A stretch of DNA of 64,000 nucleotides from an uncultured Odoribacter sp. (GTDB lineage: Bacteria; Bacteroidota; Bacteroidia; Bacteroidales; Marinifilaceae). Numbering within the stretch: the stretch's first letter is position 1; the number at the start of each line of letters is the position of its first letter. The position numbers and the translations under genes were made by a program. The stretch is taken from assembly GCA_910578985.1 (NCBI GenBank), contig CAJTSF010000004.1:1-64000 (forward strand), read 5' to 3'. Below, piece by piece: positions 48,268-57,778 of the stretch. The notes under the pieces are model-generated. The model was not told the DNA's origin. It did no database searches and was given only the letters and a program-made list of their open reading frames with translations.

Positions 48268-49509
48268 ATGAAAGGGATTCTGTTTTTGACCGTGGCCGCG
48301 TTGTGCCTTTACGGTTGCAAAGGAACAATGAAAGGCACCGTGGAGCATGTTCATGCCCACGAGGCGGTGGAGCATGTCCATGAGGGGCATGAACATGGCG
48401 ATGCGCACGACCATGAAAAGCATGAACATGGTGATGCACATGACCACGAAGAACATGGACATGACCATGCCCGCGAGGAGCATGGCGATGAGATTATATT
48501 CACCCGGGAGCAGGCGGCGCGCACGGAGTTCGAGGTGAAGGAGGTGACGTTCGGGACGTTCCGGAGGGTAATCAAGACGACGGGGCAGGTGCTTCCCGCT
48601 CCCGGCGATGAGGCGGTGGTGGTGGCGACAACGGGGGGAATCGTGACGTATGCGAACCAGAACCTGGCTGCCGGATATGCGGTGAAGAAGGATGACAAAT
48701 TGTTCAATATCAATACGAAAAATTTGGGAGAGGGGGATTATTATGCGCGTGTGAATGCGAATTACGAGAAGGCGCTGGCGGCGTACCGTCGTGCGCAGGG
48801 GTTGCTGGCGGACAAGATTGTGTCGAAGCGGGAGTATGAGGCGATTCAACTGGAGTTCCGGAATGCGAAGATTGCATACGATGCGATCGCCGGGCAAAAG
48901 ACGCCGCGGGGGGTGAGGATTGTGAGTCCGATGGGGGGATATGTGAAGAATGTCTTAGTGAAGGACGGGGAGTATGTGACGGAGGGGCAGGCGATTGCGA
49001 CAGTGTCGCAGAACCGTCGGCTGGTGTTGCGGGCGGATGTGTCGGAGAAGTATTTTTCGGTGCTGAAGAGCATTCGGACAGCGAATTTCCGCACCCCGTA
49101 CGACAATCGGGTGTATGAGTTGGAGGAGTTGTCGGGCAAGTTGCTTTCCGTGGGGAAAGCGGCGAGCGACAATACGTTTTTTGTGCCGGTGAGTTTTGAG
49201 TTCGATAATTGCGGGGAGGTGATTCCGGGGTCGTTTGTGGAGGTGTTTTTGATTTCCTCGCCGATGGAACGGGTGGTGAGTATTCCGGTGAGCGCGCTGA
49301 CGAACGAGATGGGATATTTTTATGTTTACAAGCAGTTGGATGAGGAGGGATACCGGAAGCAGGAGGTGGTTCTCGGGGCGAATGACGGGCGGCATGTGCA
49401 GGTGGTGAAGGGATTGAAGCGGGGAGACAGGGTCGTGACGAAAGGGGCTTACCAGGTGAAAATGGCGTCGGCGAGCGCTGCCATACCCGGACATACGCAT
49501 AACCATTAA
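48268..49509 (+). CDS. RND efflux periplasmic adaptor with His-rich N-terminus (CzcB/CusB type)
   Basis: A 413-aa lipoprotein (ALCLYGC). After the lipid Cys comes a ~50-residue stretch dominated by His, Glu and Asp (EHVHAHEAVEHVHEGHEH, repeated HDHE units), a metal-binding tail. Then membrane-fusion-protein structure: VKTTGQVLPAPGDEAVVVATTGGIVTYANQNLAAG (lipoyl half), a hairpin (YEKALAAYRRAQGLLADKIVSKREYEA), the other lipoyl half and beta-barrel. It links pump and outer channel in a three-gene operon and probably delivers metal to the pump. Confidence 0.9.
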   Translation: MKGILFLTVAALCLYGCKGTMKGTVEHVHAHEAVEHVHEGHEHGDAHDHEKHEHGDAHDHEEHGHDHAREEHGDEIIFTREQAARTEFEVKEVTFGTFRRVIKTTGQVLPAPGDEAVVVATTGGIVTYANQNLAAGYAVKKDDKLFNINTKNLGEGDYYARVNANYEKALAAYRRAQGLLADKIVSKREYEAIQLEFRNAKIAYDAIAGQKTPRGVRIVSPMGGYVKNVLVKDGEYVTEGQAIATVSQNRRLVLRADVSEKYFSVLKSIRTANFRTPYDNRVYELEELSGKLLSVGKAASDNTFFVPVSFEFDNCGEVIPGSFVEVFLISSPMERVVSIPVSALTNEMGYFYVYKQLDEEGYRKQEVVLGANDGRHVQVVKGLKRGDRVVTKGAYQVKMASASAAIPGHTHNH

Positions 49510-49527
49510 CAGAAAGGAGGAACGGTT

Positions 49528-52500
49528 ATGTTGAATAAGATTATACAGTATTCGTTGCGCAACCGGATGCTGGTGACGCTGGCGGCGATTGTGCTGTTGG
49601 TGTGGGGCGGGATAACGATGCGGGGGATGGAGGTGGATGTGTTTCCGGACCTGAATGCCCCGACGGTGGTGGTGATGACGGAGGCGCAGGGTATGGCGCC
49701 GGAGGAGGTGGAGCGGTTGGTGACTTTCCCGGTGGAGACGGCGGTGAACGGGGCGACGAATGTGCGGCGGGTGCGTTCTTCCTCGACGACGGGTTTTTCG
49801 GTGGTGTGGGTGGAATTCGACTGGGGAATGGATATTTACACCGCGCGGCAGATTGTGTCGGAGAAGTTGGCGACACTGGGTGATGTCCTGCCTGCCACGG
49901 CGGGGCAGCCGACTTTGGGGCCGCAGTCGTCGATACTGGGAGAGATGATGATTATCGGTTTGACGGCGGACAGCACCTCGTTGCAGGATTTGCGTACGCT
50001 GGCGGACTGGACGATACGTCCCCGCTTGCTTTCGACGGGCGGTGTGGCGCAGGTGGCGGTCATCGGAGGGGACATCAAGGAGTATCAGGTGTTGCTGGAC
50101 CCGTCGAAGATGTGGCATTACGGAGTGGCGATGGATGAGGTGCTGGGAGTGGTGGACGGTATCAGCCGGAATGCCACGGGGGGAATTTTGTATGAGTACG
50201 GGAATGAATATATCGTGCAGGGCATATTGTCCACGACGAATGTGGAGGATTTCGGGAAGGCGGTGGTGAAGACGGTGGAGGATTATCCCATTACCTTGGC
50301 GGATGTGGCGCGGGTGCAGGTGGGGGCAAAAGCCCCGAAGCTGGGATTGGCGTCGGAGCGGGGGAAACCTGCGGTATTGGTGACGGTGACGAAGCAGCCG
50401 AATACGAATACGCTGGAACTGACGGAGCGGGTGGATGAGTCGATTCGGGATCTGCAGCGCACGCTGCCCGGGGATGTGAGGGTATCGACGGATATCTTCC
50501 GGCAGTCACGTTTCATCGAAAGTTCGATTGGCAATATCCGGAGCGCTTTGCTGGAGGGGGCGGTGTTTGTGGTGGTGGTGCTCTTTTTCTTTTTGATGAA
50601 TTTCCGCACGACGGTGATTTCATTGACGGCGATTCCTTTGGCGATGTTGATGGCGGTGTTGGTAATGTACGGCTTGGGGCTGACGATTAACACGATGAGC
50701 CTCGGCGGGTTGGCGATAGCCATCGGTTCGCTGGTGGACGATGCGATTGTCGATGTGGAGAATGTATACAAGCGTTTGCGGGAGAACCGCCTGAAGCCGC
50801 AGGAGCAGCGGATGCCGTTGTTGGAGGTGGTGTCGGAGGCGTCGAAGGAGGTGCGGATGCCGATATTGAATTCGACGTTGATTATCGTTGCCTGTTTCTT
50901 GCCGCTGTTTTTCCTTTCGGGGATGGAAGGGAGGATGATGATTCCGCTGGGCATCGCTTTCGTGGTGGCGCTGTTCGCTTCGACGGTGATTGCTTTGACG
51001 CTGACGCCTGTGCTGTGCAGCTATCTGCTGACCACCGAGTCCGCTTTGCGGAAGAGCGAGCGGGAGCCTTGGGTGTCCCGGCGTTTGAAGGAGTTGTATC
51101 GCGTGGCGTTGCATCAGGCGTTGAGGCATAAGCGTGCGGTGCTGGGCAGTGCGGCGGCGCTGTTGGTGCTGACGCTGGTGCTGATGTTCGGGCTGGGGCG
51201 CAGTTTCCTGCCTCCGTTCAATGAGGGTTCGCTGACTGTCAATGTGAGTACGATGCCGGGCATATCGTTGGAAGAATCGAATAAGATGGGATTGCTGGCG
51301 GAACAGATGCTGCTGGAGTTTCCGGAGGTGCGGACAGTCGCGAGGAAGACGGGACGGGCGGAACTGGACGAGCATGCCTTGGGGGTGAATACGTCGGAAA
51401 TCGAAGCGCCCTTCGAACTGGGAGAGCGAAGCCGGGATGAGTTTCTGGCTGCGGTGCGCGCCAAGTTGGGGGAAATCAAGGGGGCGAACATCGAGATAGG
51501 GCAGCCCATATCGCACCGTATCGATGCCATGCTTTCCGGCACGCAGGCGAATATTGCAGTGAAGTTGTTCGGTCCCGATTTGAACCGCTTGTTTGCCATC
51601 GGCAGCCGTATCCGGGCGGCGGTGCAGGATGTGGAGGGAGTGGCGGATCTGGCGCTGGAGCAACAAATCGAGCGCCCGCAGTTGCAGATTTACCCGAAGC
51701 GGGACATGCTGATGAAATACGGCATCACCTTGCCGGAGTTTTCCGAGTTCATCAACGTGGCGTTGGCGGGTCGTGTCGTGTCGCAGGTGAATGAGGGAGG
51801 AAAAGTGTTCGATCTCACGGTCAAGGTGGACGATGCGGCACGGGAGACGATGGATGCCATCGGGGAGCTGACGATGGATGCCAACGGACGGAAGGTGCCG
51901 TTGCATTATGTGGCGGATATCCTGCCGTTGGCGGGTCCCAACACCATCAACCGGGAGAATGTGCAGCGGAAAATCGTGGTGTCCGCGAATGTGGCAGGGC
52001 GCGACTTGAAGGGGGTGGTGAATGATATCCGCAAGCGGGTGGAGGAGGAGGTGGTCCTGCCGGAAGGGTACCATGTGGAGTACGGGGGACAATTCGAGAG
52101 CGAGGAGGCGGCGTCGCGGACGCTGTTCCTGACCTCCTTGATTTCCATGCTGCTGATATTCCTGATTCTGTTCCATGAGTTCCGGAGTGTGCCGTTGTCC
52201 GGCATCATCATGCTCAACCTGCCGCTGGCGATTATCGGAGGCGTGATTTGCATCTGGCTGACCTCAGGGGTCATCAGCATTCCGTCGATTATCGGTTTTA
52301 TTTCGCTGTTTGGCATTGCCACGCGGAACGGCATTCTGCTTGTGTCGCATTACAACCATCTGCTGGCACAGGGGAACGGGCTGTATGAAAGCATCGTGCA
52401 AGGCTCTCTGGACCGTTTGAATCCGATTTTGATGACGGCATTGACCTCTGCGTTGGCATTGATTCCGTTGGCGCTGGGGGGCGATTTGCCGGGGAATGAG

Positions 52501-52611
52501 ATTCAAAGCCCGATGGCGCAGGTGATTCTCGGCGGTTTGTTGAGTTCGACGCTGTTGAACGGTTTTGTGGTGCCTATCGTGTATTATCTGTTAAAAAGAA
52601 AGCATGTGTGA
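49528..52611 (+). CDS. heavy-metal-type RND efflux pump (CzcA/CusA family)
   Basis: A 1027-aa inner-membrane proton antiporter, normal length for HME-RND. N-terminal MLNKIIQYSLRNRMLVTLAAIVLLVWGG, porter domains with DLNAPTVVVMTEAQGMAPEEVERLVTFPVETA, TM4 carrying IAIGSLVDDAIVDVENVYKRLREN, and C-terminal FISLFGIATRNGILLVSHYNHL. The TM4 motif has neither the DFG..VDGAVV of CzcA nor the exact VDAAIV of CusA, so the metal cannot be named. Between adaptor and TolC-like genes; start 18 bases after the adaptor stop. Confidence 0.92.
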   Translation: MLNKIIQYSLRNRMLVTLAAIVLLVWGGITMRGMEVDVFPDLNAPTVVVMTEAQGMAPEEVERLVTFPVETAVNGATNVRRVRSSSTTGFSVVWVEFDWGMDIYTARQIVSEKLATLGDVLPATAGQPTLGPQSSILGEMMIIGLTADSTSLQDLRTLADWTIRPRLLSTGGVAQVAVIGGDIKEYQVLLDPSKMWHYGVAMDEVLGVVDGISRNATGGILYEYGNEYIVQGILSTTNVEDFGKAVVKTVEDYPITLADVARVQVGAKAPKLGLASERGKPAVLVTVTKQPNTNTLELTERVDESIRDLQRTLPGDVRVSTDIFRQSRFIESSIGNIRSALLEGAVFVVVVLFFFLMNFRTTVISLTAIPLAMLMAVLVMYGLGLTINTMSLGGLAIAIGSLVDDAIVDVENVYKRLRENRLKPQEQRMPLLEVVSEASKEVRMPILNSTLIIVACFLPLFFLSGMEGRMMIPLGIAFVVALFASTVIALTLTPVLCSYLLTTESALRKSEREPWVSRRLKELYRVALHQALRHKRAVLGSAAALLVLTLVLMFGLGRSFLPPFNEGSLTVNVSTMPGISLEESNKMGLLAEQMLLEFPEVRTVARKTGRAELDEHALGVNTSEIEAPFELGERSRDEFLAAVRAKLGEIKGANIEIGQPISHRIDAMLSGTQANIAVKLFGPDLNRLFAIGSRIRAAVQDVEGVADLALEQQIERPQLQIYPKRDMLMKYGITLPEFSEFINVALAGRVVSQVNEGGKVFDLTVKVDDAARETMDAIGELTMDANGRKVPLHYVADILPLAGPNTINRENVQRKIVVSANVAGRDLKGVVNDIRKRVEEEVVLPEGYHVEYGGQFESEEAASRTLFLTSLISMLLIFLILFHEFRSVPLSGIIMLNLPLAIIGGVICIWLTSGVISIPSIIGFISLFGIATRNGILLVSHYNHLLAQGNGLYESIVQGSLDRLNPILMTALTSALALIPLALGGDLPGNEIQSPMAQVILGGLLSSTLLNGFVVPIVYYLLKRKHV

Positions 52612-52612
52612 T

Positions 52613-53794
52613 ATGAGAAAGGGGATTTATACAGGGATTCTGTTCGGTTTGCTGCACCTGTCGGCATGGGCGCAGGCGGGCATGGAAGAGGTGTTGCGGA
52701 GCGTGGAGGAGAACAACAAGAGCCTGCAGGCAGGGCGGCAACTGATAGAAAGCCGGAAACTGGATGCCCGGACGGGGAATTGTTTGCCGAACCCGACCAT
52801 TGAGTGGAATCAATTGTGGGCGGACAAGAGTGTCGGAGGGAATGCCAATGAGCTGGCGGTAGTGCAGTCGTTCGACTTCCCGTCGGTGTACATCAACAAG
52901 AACCGTTTGGCAAAGGTGAAAGAGGACGCCGCTGAATGGGAGTATGCCGTATTGCGCCAGCAGGTGTTGTTGAAAGCCCAGCAAGTGTGTCGGGAAATCA
53001 TTTATTTGAGGCAGCAGAAGGCGCTGCTTACCCATCGGTTGGAGAATGCGTCCTGCGTGGAGAAATTGTACAGGCAGCGTTTGGCATCCGGGGACGCCAA
53101 TCAATTGGAGTATAACAAGATTCAGTTGGAGAAAATAAATGCGGGTCATGCGAGCCGGCGTAATGAGGCGGCGTTGCAGGTGCAGGTGGAGCAGTTGAAA
53201 GCATTGAACGGAGGCATGGAAGTGGCGTTCGCGGAAAGCGATTTCCCGAAACTTCCCGTTCTGCCTTCTTTCGAGGAATTGGAAAAGGAATACCTCGGAG
53301 CGGACCCGAATCTTCGGAATCTGAGCCGGGAGGCGGAGTCCGCCCAATATGAAATCAAGGTGAACCGGGGCATGAGCCTGCCGAAATTCGATATCGGTTA
53401 CCGCCGGACGGGAGGCAGTTCGGAGACGATGAACGGTTTCCGGGTCGGCATGTCCATTCCGTTGTGGGAGAACCGGAACACGGTGCGTCGTGCCAAAGCG
53501 CAGGCGGAATATACGGTGATGGTGTTGGAGGACAATACCCAGGTGTTGCGGGCATCGTTGCGGGAGCTGTATTTGCAGGCGGAGTCTTTACGTGCTTCGC
53601 GGGACGAATACGAACAGATTTTTGCCCGGCAGCGCAATGAGGAACTGCTTCAAAAGGCGTTGGAGGCGGGACAGATTTCCATGCTTGAGTATTTCGTGGA
53701 AATCACCCTGTTGTACGACAGCATGCAGAACTGCCTGGATGTGGAGAGGGAGTACCGGAATGTGATGGGGCAGTTGCTTCAATATACGTTGTAA
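52613..53794 (+). CDS. TolC-family outer-membrane efflux channel
   Basis: About 393 aa from MRKGIYTGILFGLLHLSAWAQAG (52613), which gives a signal peptide; the ATG at 52604 overlaps the pump stop. The rest is two halves of long helices and strands (LEEVLRSVEENNKSLQAGRQLIESRKLDA, ENRNTVRRAKAQAEYTVMVLEDNTQVLRASLRELYLQAESLRASRDEYEQIF), the outer-membrane-factor pattern. Completes the RND complex with the two preceding genes. No obvious terminator before the convergent HAD gene. Confidence 0.9.
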   Translation: MRKGIYTGILFGLLHLSAWAQAGMEEVLRSVEENNKSLQAGRQLIESRKLDARTGNCLPNPTIEWNQLWADKSVGGNANELAVVQSFDFPSVYINKNRLAKVKEDAAEWEYAVLRQQVLLKAQQVCREIIYLRQQKALLTHRLENASCVEKLYRQRLASGDANQLEYNKIQLEKINAGHASRRNEAALQVQVEQLKALNGGMEVAFAESDFPKLPVLPSFEELEKEYLGADPNLRNLSREAESAQYEIKVNRGMSLPKFDIGYRRTGGSSETMNGFRVGMSIPLWENRNTVRRAKAQAEYTVMVLEDNTQVLRASLRELYLQAESLRASRDEYEQIFARQRNEELLQKALEAGQISMLEYFVEITLLYDSMQNCLDVEREYRNVMGQLLQYTL

Positions 53795-53821
53795 AAGCAG
53801 GGAGGCGCGCTTCCGGCAGGC

Positions 53822-54463
53822 TTAGACGAAGGACAGGATTTCCTTCAACCGGTGGATGACCGGGGCTGCCGTGCGGAGGCGCGCTTCATCATTGTGACCG
53901 CCGGCATACAGGACGCATCGAAAACCGAGCGCCTGCGCCACTTCGGCATCGTGCAGGGTGTCGCCGACCATGAGGGTCTCTTCCGGGCGGATGCCGCAAG
54001 CCGACACCAGCTGGCGTCCGCGGTCTATCTTTCCGTTGGCGTAGATATTATCGGAACCGCATATTTTTTCGAAATAGGAGTCGATGCCATACTCCCGGGT
54101 CATGCGCAACAGTTCCTCTTCCCGAAGTGCGGAGAGGATGTATAGGCGTTTGCCGGTTGCGTGGAGGGCGGCAAGCACTTCCGGGACATCCTGCACGAGG
54201 GTGAGCGAACCGGCATGTTTCTCGTAGCTTTCCACGAAATCCGTCGATAGGTCGTGCATCGATTCTTTGTCCAGGTCGAATCCGGTCTGGCGGTAGAAAT
54301 CAATGACGGGAAAGCAGAACGTTTGCTTGTACTCTTCCACGGTCAGCGGCGTAATCCCGCGCCGGCAGAGCATATCGGCAAGGGTGTCCACCCCGGTCTG
54401 CACGTCATCGAGCAGGGTGCCGTTCCAGTCCCAGACAATATTTTGACAATTCGTGCGGTTCAT
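53822..54463 (-). CDS. HAD-family hydrolase (phosphoglycolate-phosphatase-like)
   Basis: About 213 aa from MNRTNCQNIVWDWNGTLLDD (54463). The HAD motif I reads DWNGTLLDD: the nucleophile Asp is present while the usual second Asp (acid/base) is Asn, as in several Bacteroidetes members. Helical cap, then LYILSALREEELLRMT (motif II Ser), KID-containing motif III region, and MVGDTLHDAEVAQALGF (motif IV). Substrate unknown. Overlaps no neighbour; the HIT gene begins upstream on the same strand. Confidence 0.85.
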   Translation of the reverse strand: MNRTNCQNIVWDWNGTLLDDVQTGVDTLADMLCRRGITPLTVEEYKQTFCFPVIDFYRQTGFDLDKESMHDLSTDFVESYEKHAGSLTLVQDVPEVLAALHATGKRLYILSALREEELLRMTREYGIDSYFEKICGSDNIYANGKIDRGRQLVSACGIRPEETLMVGDTLHDAEVAQALGFRCVLYAGGHNDEARLRTAAPVIHRLKEILSFV

Positions 54464-54477
54464 GGGATGGAGGCGGT

Positions 54478-54870
54478 TTACAGGTTCCGGGCAATCAGGT
54501 CGGCGCATGCCTGCATCTCCTCGGCGGGGAACTGCTTTTTGGGGTTGCAGAAATTCAGGTCGTCACCCCCGTTCAGCGGCACGAGATGAATGTGGGCGTG
54601 CGGCACGTCCAATCCCAACACCGCCATGCCCACCCGCTGGCAGGGGATGCACTTCCCGATGGCTTTCGCCACCTTCTTGGCAAACACCGTCAGTCCGGCA
54701 AGCTGTTCGTCCGTCAGGTCGAAAATATAGTCCGTTTCCTGCTTCGGGATGACCAGCGTGTGTCCTTTTTGCAGGGGATTGATATCCAGGAAAGCATAAT
54801 AATTCTCATCCTCCGCCACCTTGTAGGAAGGAATCTCGCCTTTGACGATGCGTGAAAAGATGGAAGCCAT
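54478..54870 (-). CDS. HIT-family nucleotide hydrolase/transferase
   Basis: A 130-aa Hint-like protein: MASIFSRIVKGEIPSYKVAEDENYYAFLDINPLQKGHTLVIPK and the HIT motif HAHIHLVPL near residue 95. Such enzymes cleave adenosine phosphoramidates. It starts 4 bases after the greA stop and probably shares its transcript. Confidence 0.93.
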   Translation of the reverse strand: MASIFSRIVKGEIPSYKVAEDENYYAFLDINPLQKGHTLVIPKQETDYIFDLTDEQLAGLTVFAKKVAKAIGKCIPCQRVGMAVLGLDVPHAHIHLVPLNGGDDLNFCNPKKQFPAEEMQACADLIARNL

Positions 54871-54874
54871 GGAA

Positions 54875-55351
54875 TCAGAGGGTAATGTCCATGATTTCGA
54901 ACTCCATTTCGCCGGCAGGTACTTTGACCGTCACCTTGTCGCCTATCTTTTTCCCGACCAGGGCTTGTGCGATGGGGGTGTTGATGGCGAGCTTGCCCTC
55001 TTTGAAGTTGGCTTCCGTTTCGGGAACCAGAGTGTACGCCATAGTGGCGTTCGTTTTGGTATTTTTGATGGTCACTTTAGTCAGCATCTGCACCTTGGAG
55101 GTGTCGATTTGCGACTCGTCGATGACCCGGCATGAAGCGATGGTGTCCTGCAACTGGGCAATCTTGGCTTCCAGCAAACCCTGGGCATCCTTGGCGGCGT
55201 CGTATTCCGCGTTTTCCGAGATATCGCCTTTCTCGATGGCTTCGCCGATGGCTTTTGAAATTTTGGGACGTTCCACGGTTTGCAGCCGTTCCAATTCTTC
55301 CTGCAGCTTTTTCAAGCCCTCTTTCGTAACGTAAGATACTTTATTGCTCAT
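54875..55351 (-). CDS. greA: transcription elongation factor GreA
   Basis: A 158-aa protein of normal length. N-terminal coiled coil (SYVTKEGLKKLQEELERLQTVERPKISKAIGEAIEKGDISENAEYDAAKDAQG) with the acidic tip (DISENAEYDAAK) that reaches the polymerase active site, and the C-terminal FKBP-like domain (EGKLAINTPIAQALVGKKIGDKVTVKVPAGEMEFEIMDI). Rescues backtracked RNA polymerase by stimulating transcript cleavage. Confidence 0.97.
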   Translation of the reverse strand: MSNKVSYVTKEGLKKLQEELERLQTVERPKISKAIGEAIEKGDISENAEYDAAKDAQGLLEAKIAQLQDTIASCRVIDESQIDTSKVQMLTKVTIKNTKTNATMAYTLVPETEANFKEGKLAINTPIAQALVGKKIGDKVTVKVPAGEMEFEIMDITL

Positions 55352-55533
55352 AATCGTTATATTTCATTTTTTCATATACAAAAAAAATAAATGACACTTA
55401 TCCTCCAATAAGTGCCGTTTATGAAAAGAATCCCGATTCATTGTGTCTCGGAATCCTCACCTCCGATGCAAAGGTAAGGGCTTTTTTTGAAATAAAAAAT
55501 TTTTCGGCTAAAAAGATGTCTGAAGATTTTATT

Positions 55534-55541
55534 TAACTTTG
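55534..55541 (+). promoter_or_regulatory. -7 box for ugd
   Basis: TAACTTTG matches TAnnTTTG and lies 32 bases before the ugd ATG. The rest of the 222-base gap to greA holds a small hairpin (CACTTAT/ATAAGTG) near 55.39 kb. Confidence 0.6.
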
Positions 55542-55573
55542 CGCTTTCATTCAAATCATCGAAAAAATTAAAT

Positions 55574-56887
55574 ATGAGAATAGCTGTTGTGGGAACGGGA
55601 TATGTGGGGCTTGTTTCCGGCACATGCCTGGCAGAAACGGGAGTAACGGTAAGCTGTGTCGATGTGGATGCGGCGAAAATCGAAATGCTGAACCAAGGGG
55701 GGATTCCCATTTACGAGCCGGGACTGGCGGAGCTGGTGGAGAAAAACCGGCAGCGGGGGCGTCTCTTTTTCACCACTTCCCTCAAAGACGCCTTGCAGGG
55801 GGCTGATGCGGTATTCATTGCAGTAGGCACGCCGCCGGACGAGGACGGGAGTGCCGATCTCCGCTATGTGCTGGGTGTCGCCCATGAAATCGGGACATTG
55901 ATGGAGGACTATATCGTGGTCGTGACGAAATCCACGGTTCCCGTAGGCACCAACAGCAAAGTGAAACAGGCCATCGGGGAGGAGCTCCGGCGGCGCGGGG
56001 TGGAGGTGGCGTTCGATGTGGCTTCCAATCCGGAGTTCCTGAAAGAGGGAGACGCCGTCAATGACTTCATGCACCCCGACCGGGTGGTCATCGGCGTGGA
56101 GTCCGAGCGCGCGGGACGGGTGATGGAACGCTTGTACCATGCCTTTGCGTTGAATAACACCTCCCTGATATTCATGGATATTCCTTCCGCAGAGATGACG
56201 AAATACGCCGCCAACTCCATGTTGGCAACCCGCATCTCCTTCATGAACGACATCGCCAACCTCTGCGAACTGGTCGGTGCGAACGTGGATGCCGTGAAGC
56301 AGGGCATCGGAAGCGACTCCCGCATCGGGAACAAGTTCCTGAATGCCGGATGCGGATATGGCGGCTCCTGTTTTCCGAAGGATGTCAAGGCGCTGATCAG
56401 GACCGGGGAGAACCACGGTTACCCGATGGGCGTCTTGCAGGCGGTGGAGCAAGTGAACGAGCGGCAGAAAAGCGTCCTTTTCCATAAGATACTCCGCCAC
56501 TATGGCGGTGACCTCCAAGGGAAGCATTTCGGCGTGTGGGGACTGGCTTTCAAGCCGGCGACCGATGACATGCGCGAGGCGCCTTCGCTGGTGCTCATCA
56601 GCCGGCTGCTCGAAGCGGGTGCCACCGTGAAGGCTTACGACCCGGTGGCGATGGAGGAATGCCGCCGCAGGATAGGCGACCGGATTGACTATGCCGGGGA
56701 CATGTACGAAGCCCTCGAAGGGGCGGACGCCATGGTCGTGGTGACGGAGTGGCAGGAATTCAAGGTGCCGAAGTTCACTTACATCGAACGGGCACTTAAA
56801 GAGAAAGTGGTATTCGACGGGCGTAACATTTACGACCCTGCCCAGATGGCAGAGTTCGGTTACACCTATTACGGCATCGGAAGATGA
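55574..56887 (+). CDS. ugd: UDP-glucose 6-dehydrogenase
   Basis: A 437-aa protein of normal length. NAD-binding MRIAVVGTGYVGLVSGTCLAETG, catalytic Cys region GCGYGGSCFPKDVKAL, Lys in FGVWGLAFKPATDDMREAPS, and C-terminal Rossmann domain. Oxidises UDP-glucose to UDP-glucuronate for capsule and other surface polysaccharides. Its stop overlaps the start of the lipid kinase gene by 4 bases. Confidence 0.96.
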   Translation: MRIAVVGTGYVGLVSGTCLAETGVTVSCVDVDAAKIEMLNQGGIPIYEPGLAELVEKNRQRGRLFFTTSLKDALQGADAVFIAVGTPPDEDGSADLRYVLGVAHEIGTLMEDYIVVVTKSTVPVGTNSKVKQAIGEELRRRGVEVAFDVASNPEFLKEGDAVNDFMHPDRVVIGVESERAGRVMERLYHAFALNNTSLIFMDIPSAEMTKYAANSMLATRISFMNDIANLCELVGANVDAVKQGIGSDSRIGNKFLNAGCGYGGSCFPKDVKALIRTGENHGYPMGVLQAVEQVNERQKSVLFHKILRHYGGDLQGKHFGVWGLAFKPATDDMREAPSLVLISRLLEAGATVKAYDPVAMEECRRRIGDRIDYAGDMYEALEGADAMVVVTEWQEFKVPKFTYIERALKEKVVFDGRNIYDPAQMAEFGYTYYGIGR

Positions 56888-57777
56888 CGGACAGCCGCCG
56901 CATATTATTCATTATCAATCCCATTTCCGGAATGGGAAAGGGGAAGGGCATCCCCCATACCCTCGAGCGCTTGCCGGAATACCGCCGGGTTTCGTACGAC
57001 ACGGTCTTTACCCGCTATGCGGGGCACGCGCGGGAATTGGTCCAGGAAGTCCGGGAATCCGGGAAGTACACGCACATCGTGGTGGTCGGGGGGGACGGCA
57101 CCGTCAATGAAGTGGGCGGAGCCCTTTGCGGCAGTGACATCGCATTTTCCGTGGTCCCCATCGGCAGCGGGAACGGATTCGCCCGGCATCTGGGATATTC
57201 CATTTTCATCCACCGGGCATTGCGCCAGGTACTGATTGACCGCTACGCCCGCATCGACGTGCTGACCATCAACGGCAAATACTCCCTCAACGTCAGCGGC
57301 GTGGGCTTCGATGCGGAGGTGGCGCATGAGTTCAGCACCCAGAAATTCCGGGGCATCTTCTCCTATATCTATGCCGCCGTGAAATTGTGGTTCCGCTACT
57401 CGGAAAAGAGTTACAAAATCGTCAGCGAGGGCAAGACGATGCGCATGAACTGCTTCATCCTCAGTTTCGCCAACACCTCCCAATACGGCAATAACGCTTA
57501 CATCGCCCCCCTTGCTTCCGTCTGCGACGGATTGATGGACATCTGCATCCTGAAGCGCCCCGCTTTCTTCGAGATGGTGTGGTTCATCTTATCTTTCGTC
57601 AGCGCCAAGCTTTATAAAGTCTCCTATTTCAAGGAAATCCAATGCCGGGAGGCAATCATCGACGGCGACATCGGCCGCATTCACATCGATGGCGAAGCCT
57701 GCACGATGCAGCCCCCCCTTCATGTAAAGGTACATCCCGGCGCCTTGAAAGTCGTCGTCCCGAAAAAACTCGCTTGA
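56884..57777 (+). CDS. diacylglycerol/lipid kinase-family protein
   Basis: A 297-aa protein with RRILFIINPISGMGKGKG at the start, HIVVVGGDGTVNEV (the GGDGTxxEV nucleotide motif) and VPIGSGNGFARHLG, then a C-terminal beta sandwich. This is the DAGK catalytic family (YegS/DgkB type), which phosphorylates diacylglycerol, sphingoid or related lipids. Translationally coupled to ugd, though the functional link is unclear. Confidence 0.9.
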   Translation: MTDSRRILFIINPISGMGKGKGIPHTLERLPEYRRVSYDTVFTRYAGHARELVQEVRESGKYTHIVVVGGDGTVNEVGGALCGSDIAFSVVPIGSGNGFARHLGYSIFIHRALRQVLIDRYARIDVLTINGKYSLNVSGVGFDAEVAHEFSTQKFRGIFSYIYAAVKLWFRYSEKSYKIVSEGKTMRMNCFILSFANTSQYGNNAYIAPLASVCDGLMDICILKRPAFFEMVWFILSFVSAKLYKVSYFKEIQCREAIIDGDIGRIHIDGEACTMQPPLHVKVHPGALKVVVPKKLA

Positions 57778-57778
57778 T

